From Marinomonas ostreistagni (GTDB lineage: Bacteria > Pseudomonadota > Gammaproteobacteria > Pseudomonadales > Marinomonadaceae), in NCBI RefSeq assembly GCF_016461785.1, contig NZ_JAEMUH010000005.1:205223-269222 (forward strand): a stretch of 64,000 bases of DNA, read 5' to 3'. Under the pieces are notes generated by a model that saw only the letters and a program-made list of their open reading frames with translations, searched no databases and was not told the origin of the DNA. The position numbers and the translations under genes are program-made. Positions 63,987-64,000 of the stretch are shown piece by piece; within the stretch, counting starts at the first letter, position 1, and each line of letters starts with the position of its first letter.

Positions 63987-64000
63987 TTGCACTAAAAATC

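Overview
The window looks like a chromosomal segment of a marine gammaproteobacterium of the Oceanospirillales, most likely Marinomonas or a close relative. This is inferred from the Pseudomonas-like gene orders (yqgE-ruvX-pyrR-pyrB-inactive pyrC; crc next to pyrE; coaBC-dut-argB-slmA-pyrE), the moderate GC content and the many solute transporters. No database search was possible. I see no prophage, insertion sequence, integrase or CRISPR array. Base composition is fairly even, so this is mostly ordinary chromosome.

Region by region. 0-5 kb: rpmE with a structured leader, a secreted nuclease, a short malic enzyme, a LysR/TDT-transporter pair and a small lipoprotein. 5-18 kb: OmpA, an M42-type peptidase, a tctCBA tricarboxylate transport operon, a Fur-box-preceded pair (DUF4856 protein plus sterol-desaturase-family protein), and a compact ethanolamine catabolism cluster (eutB, eutC, eat, AraC regulator). 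18-28 kb: scattered metabolic genes (Na+/amino-acid symporter, DOPA-type dioxygenase, glycogen phosphorylase, alcohol dehydrogenase, TSUP exporter, 2OG oxygenase). 27.7-36 kb: the conserved pyrimidine/housekeeping run yqgE-ruvX-pyrR-pyrB-pyrC', a degenerate GGDEF protein, yggS-proC-yggT, coaD and a ferredoxin. 36-38 kb: K+ channel, trmL and two identical tRNA-Phe genes.

38.2-49.6 kb is the most unusual stretch. Six plus-strand genes encode a MASE1/CHASE hybrid histidine kinase, a 5'-nucleotidase homologue that has lost its metal-binding motifs, a membrane GGDEF protein, a CofD/YvcK-like protein, a receiver-CheC protein and a PAS-GGDEF protein. They face a fused zinc-protease/RimK ATP-grasp protein. 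The block suggests phosphorelay and cyclic-di-GMP signalling with unfamiliar accessory proteins; that they act together is inference.

49.9-64 kb returns to housekeeping: mutarotase, crc, pyrE, slmA, argB, dut, coaBC, radC, rpmB-rpmG, mutM, and a BMP-type nucleoside ABC transporter operon ending in cytidine deaminase. Several intergenic RNA structures are notable: the rpmE leader and its coding terminator, two mutually exclusive hairpins before tctB, a pyrB-leader hairpin, two GCAA-loop hairpins before rpmB, a palindromic element before mutM, and a terminator between the nucleoside-binding protein gene and its ABC genes.
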